From positions 1 to 64,000 of the forward strand of contig JAEINR010000011.1 of the NCBI GenBank assembly GCA_016342325.1: a stretch of DNA of 64,000 nucleotides, given 5' to 3'. Each line of letters starts with the position of its first letter. The stretch's first letter is position 1. This stretch comes from Desulfobacterium sp. Its GTDB lineage: Bacteria > Desulfobacterota > Desulfobacteria > Desulfobacterales > Desulfobacteraceae. Of this stretch, positions 62,852 through 64,000 are shown one piece after another. Made by a program: the position numbers and the translations under genes. The notes under the pieces were generated by a model. The model did not search any database and was not told where the DNA came from. It was given only the letters and a program-made list of their open reading frames with translations.

Positions 62852-62907
62852 AAAAAAAACGGGCCGGAACCATGCTGTTCCCTTTGCAAATAGCATGATA
62901 CCGGCCC
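62852..62907 (-). terminator. Intrinsic terminator of the DAHP synthase gene
   Basis: On the minus strand, a 16-base arm (62892-62907) pairs imperfectly with 62861-62876 (GGGCCGG and CATGCT perfect, three mismatches), followed by a run of nine T (plus-strand A run 62851-62859). It lies 110 bases downstream of the DAHP synthase stop. Confidence 0.65.
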
Positions 62908-62956
62908 GGCCTTCCATTACGGCCTTCCCAGTGGTGGTGGGCAACCCAGTATCAGA

Positions 62957-62995
62957 AATGGCCCATAGCAGTGGTGACCACCGTCATGGGCCATT
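62957..62995. other. Large palindrome downstream of DAHP synthase
   Basis: AATGGCCCAT (62957-62966) and ATGGGCCATT (62986-62995) form a perfect 10-bp stem, with GTGGT/ACCAC complementarity inside the loop. It lies 23 bases after the minus-strand DAHP synthase stop and may be a first, T-less terminator or an mRNA 3' stabiliser. Confidence 0.5.
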
Positions 62996-63018
62996 CAGTG
63001 AAGACAGGAATGCTTTCA

Positions 63019-64000
63019 TCATTGTCTGATCATATCAGCGATTTGGAAAGCCACTTCCAGACTCTGCTCGGCATTCAAACGTGGATCACAAGTGGTATCA
63101 TACCGATTATGAAGTTCTTCACTGACAATATTTCTGGCACCGCCCACACATTCGGTTACGTTTTTACCGGTCATTTCAAGATGGACGCCTCCCGGAATTG
63201 TGCCTTCTGCCCAGTGAATTTCAAAAAACCGGGTAATTTCTTTTAAAATATTATTAAAATCCCGGGTCTTATGCCCGGATGCCGAGGTATAGGTATTGGC
63301 ATGCATGGGGTCGCAACTCCACACAATATGATACCCTTGCTTTTTGGTCTCGCGAAGTAAAGGGGCCAGCGCTTTTTCAATATTATCAACCCCCATTCTG
63401 GTGATCAGGGTCAATCGCCCTGCTTCGTTTTCAGGGTTAAGCGTTTCAATAAGCTGTTTGATATTATCAATATCATAATCCGGCCCGATTTTAACACCAA
63501 TGGGATTGTGCACACCTTTTAAAAATGCAACGTGAGCACCATCCACCTGCCGGGTCCTCTCTCCAATCCAGAGCATATGTGCCGAACAGTCATACCAGTC
63601 TCCGGTAATGGAATCTATCCGAGTCAATGCCTCTTCATAGTTCAATAAAAGGGCTTCATGGGACGTAAAGAACTGGGTCTGATTAAGCTGAGGGATATCT
63701 GTGGGGATACCGATGGTGTTCATAAACTTGATGGCCTGGTCAATCTGTTTGGCTAAGCGGTTATAGGACCGGCCCATGGGAGATTTAACCACAAATTCCT
63801 GGTTCCAGGCCTGAACCCTGTCCAAGGCTGCGTAACCACCTCGGGTAAATGCCCGCAGCAGATTCAAGGTGGATGCTGCCATATAATAGCCTTTGAGCAT
63901 AAATTTGGGATTTGGGGTCCGGTCTTCGATGGTGGGTTCGATCTTGTTGACCATGTCGCCGCGATAGGATGGCAACTCAACGCCATCTACCAGTTCAGTA
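63019..64000 (-). CDS. 3-deoxy-D-arabino-heptulosonate 7-phosphate synthase, class II (5' partial)
   Basis: About 327 residues are visible; the gene continues beyond the window edge (the frame stays open to 64000, reading TELVDGVELPSYRGD at the edge). Class II (plant/AroG-type) DAHP synthase blocks: LPSYRGDMVN, SHEALLLNYEEALTRIDS, SAHMLWIGERTRQ-DGAHVAF, NPIGVKIGPD, VWSCDPMHANTYTSASGHKTR and GGVHLEMTGKNVTECVGG, with the metal-binding His and Glu. It condenses PEP and erythrose-4-phosphate, the first shikimate step. Missing at least the N-terminal quarter in this window. Convergent to leuA. Confidence 0.95.
   Translation of the reverse strand, partial: TELVDGVELPSYRGDMVNKIEPTIEDRTPNPKFMLKGYYMAASTLNLLRAFTRGGYAALDRVQAWNQEFVVKSPMGRSYNRLAKQIDQAIKFMNTIGIPTDIPQLNQTQFFTSHEALLLNYEEALTRIDSITGDWYDCSAHMLWIGERTRQVDGAHVAFLKGVHNPIGVKIGPDYDIDNIKQLIETLNPENEAGRLTLITRMGVDNIEKALAPLLRETKKQGYHIVWSCDPMHANTYTSASGHKTRDFNNILKEITRFFEIHWAEGTIPGGVHLEMTGKNVTECVGGARNIVSEELHNRYDTTCDPRLNAEQSLEVAFQIADMIRQ

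Overview
The window reads as chromosomal DNA of a moderately GC-rich anaerobe, most likely a sulfate-reducing Desulfobacteraceae-type member of the Desulfobacterota. This is inferred from gene content: pyruvate phosphate dikinase, indolepyruvate:ferredoxin oxidoreductase with an arylacetate-CoA ligase and TRAP transporter, DisA, LarB, citramalate synthase and a large hybrid sensor kinase. No rRNA, tRNA, CRISPR array, prophage or intact transposase was seen.

Layout. (1) 85-10206, minus strand: an AT-rich secreted DUF4091 protein, then the operon wecB-tviB-wbpP-gmd-fcl-sat/cysC. It makes UDP-amino-sugar acids, GDP-fucose and, apparently, PAPS for a surface polysaccharide. (2) 10628-17799: a PilB/GspE-type ATPase with a C-terminal cyclic-nucleotide-binding domain, a small membrane protein, an ABC-F ATPase, and the divergent ppdK. 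(3) 17884-26052: rfbB-rfbA-rfbC, a fusion of an ExeA-like ATPase with an OmpA domain, a coiled-coil membrane protein, and a divergent PrsT-like TPR lipoprotein. This resembles part of an exopolysaccharide/PEP-CTERM (XrtA-type) locus. (4) 26130-31023: a small protein gene with a strong ribosome binding site, a hybrid histidine kinase, and a GAF-GAF-PAS-HisKA protein without an ATPase domain. (5) 31025-40237: recC-recB-recD, followed with almost no gap by the GAF protein gene. (6) 40316-44560: a frameshifted Schlafen/AlbA_2-type regulator, a repeat-rich intergenic region, a TPR protein, disA, and a REP-like repeat cluster. (7) 44561-51332, minus strand: a tightly coupled operon of a TrpR-like regulator, iorA, iorB, paaK and dctP-dctQ-dctM for uptake and activation of aromatic (arylpyruvate/arylacetate-type) compounds. 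(8) 51521-55050: a chromosomal ParM-like actin homologue coupled to larB, then a convergent FAD-dependent oxidoreductase. (9) 55270-62786: a branched-chain amino acid operon, ilvD-ilvB-ilvH-cimA-leuA, preceded by a textbook-like transcription attenuator with an Ile/Leu/Val-rich leader peptide. (10) 63019-64000: a class II DAHP synthase that runs off the right edge.

Functionally the window combines envelope polysaccharide precursor supply, amino acid biosynthesis under attenuation, aromatic catabolism under a TrpR-family protein, and RecBCD recombination. The least ordinary items are the ilv attenuator, the TrpR-ior-TRAP operon, the actin-LarB pair, the PilB-cNMP and ExeA-OmpA fusions, the sulfurylase with altered active-site motifs, and several short dispersed or inverted repeats. 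Starts were chosen by ribosome binding sites and family length. All family assignments come from reading the sequence, without database searches.
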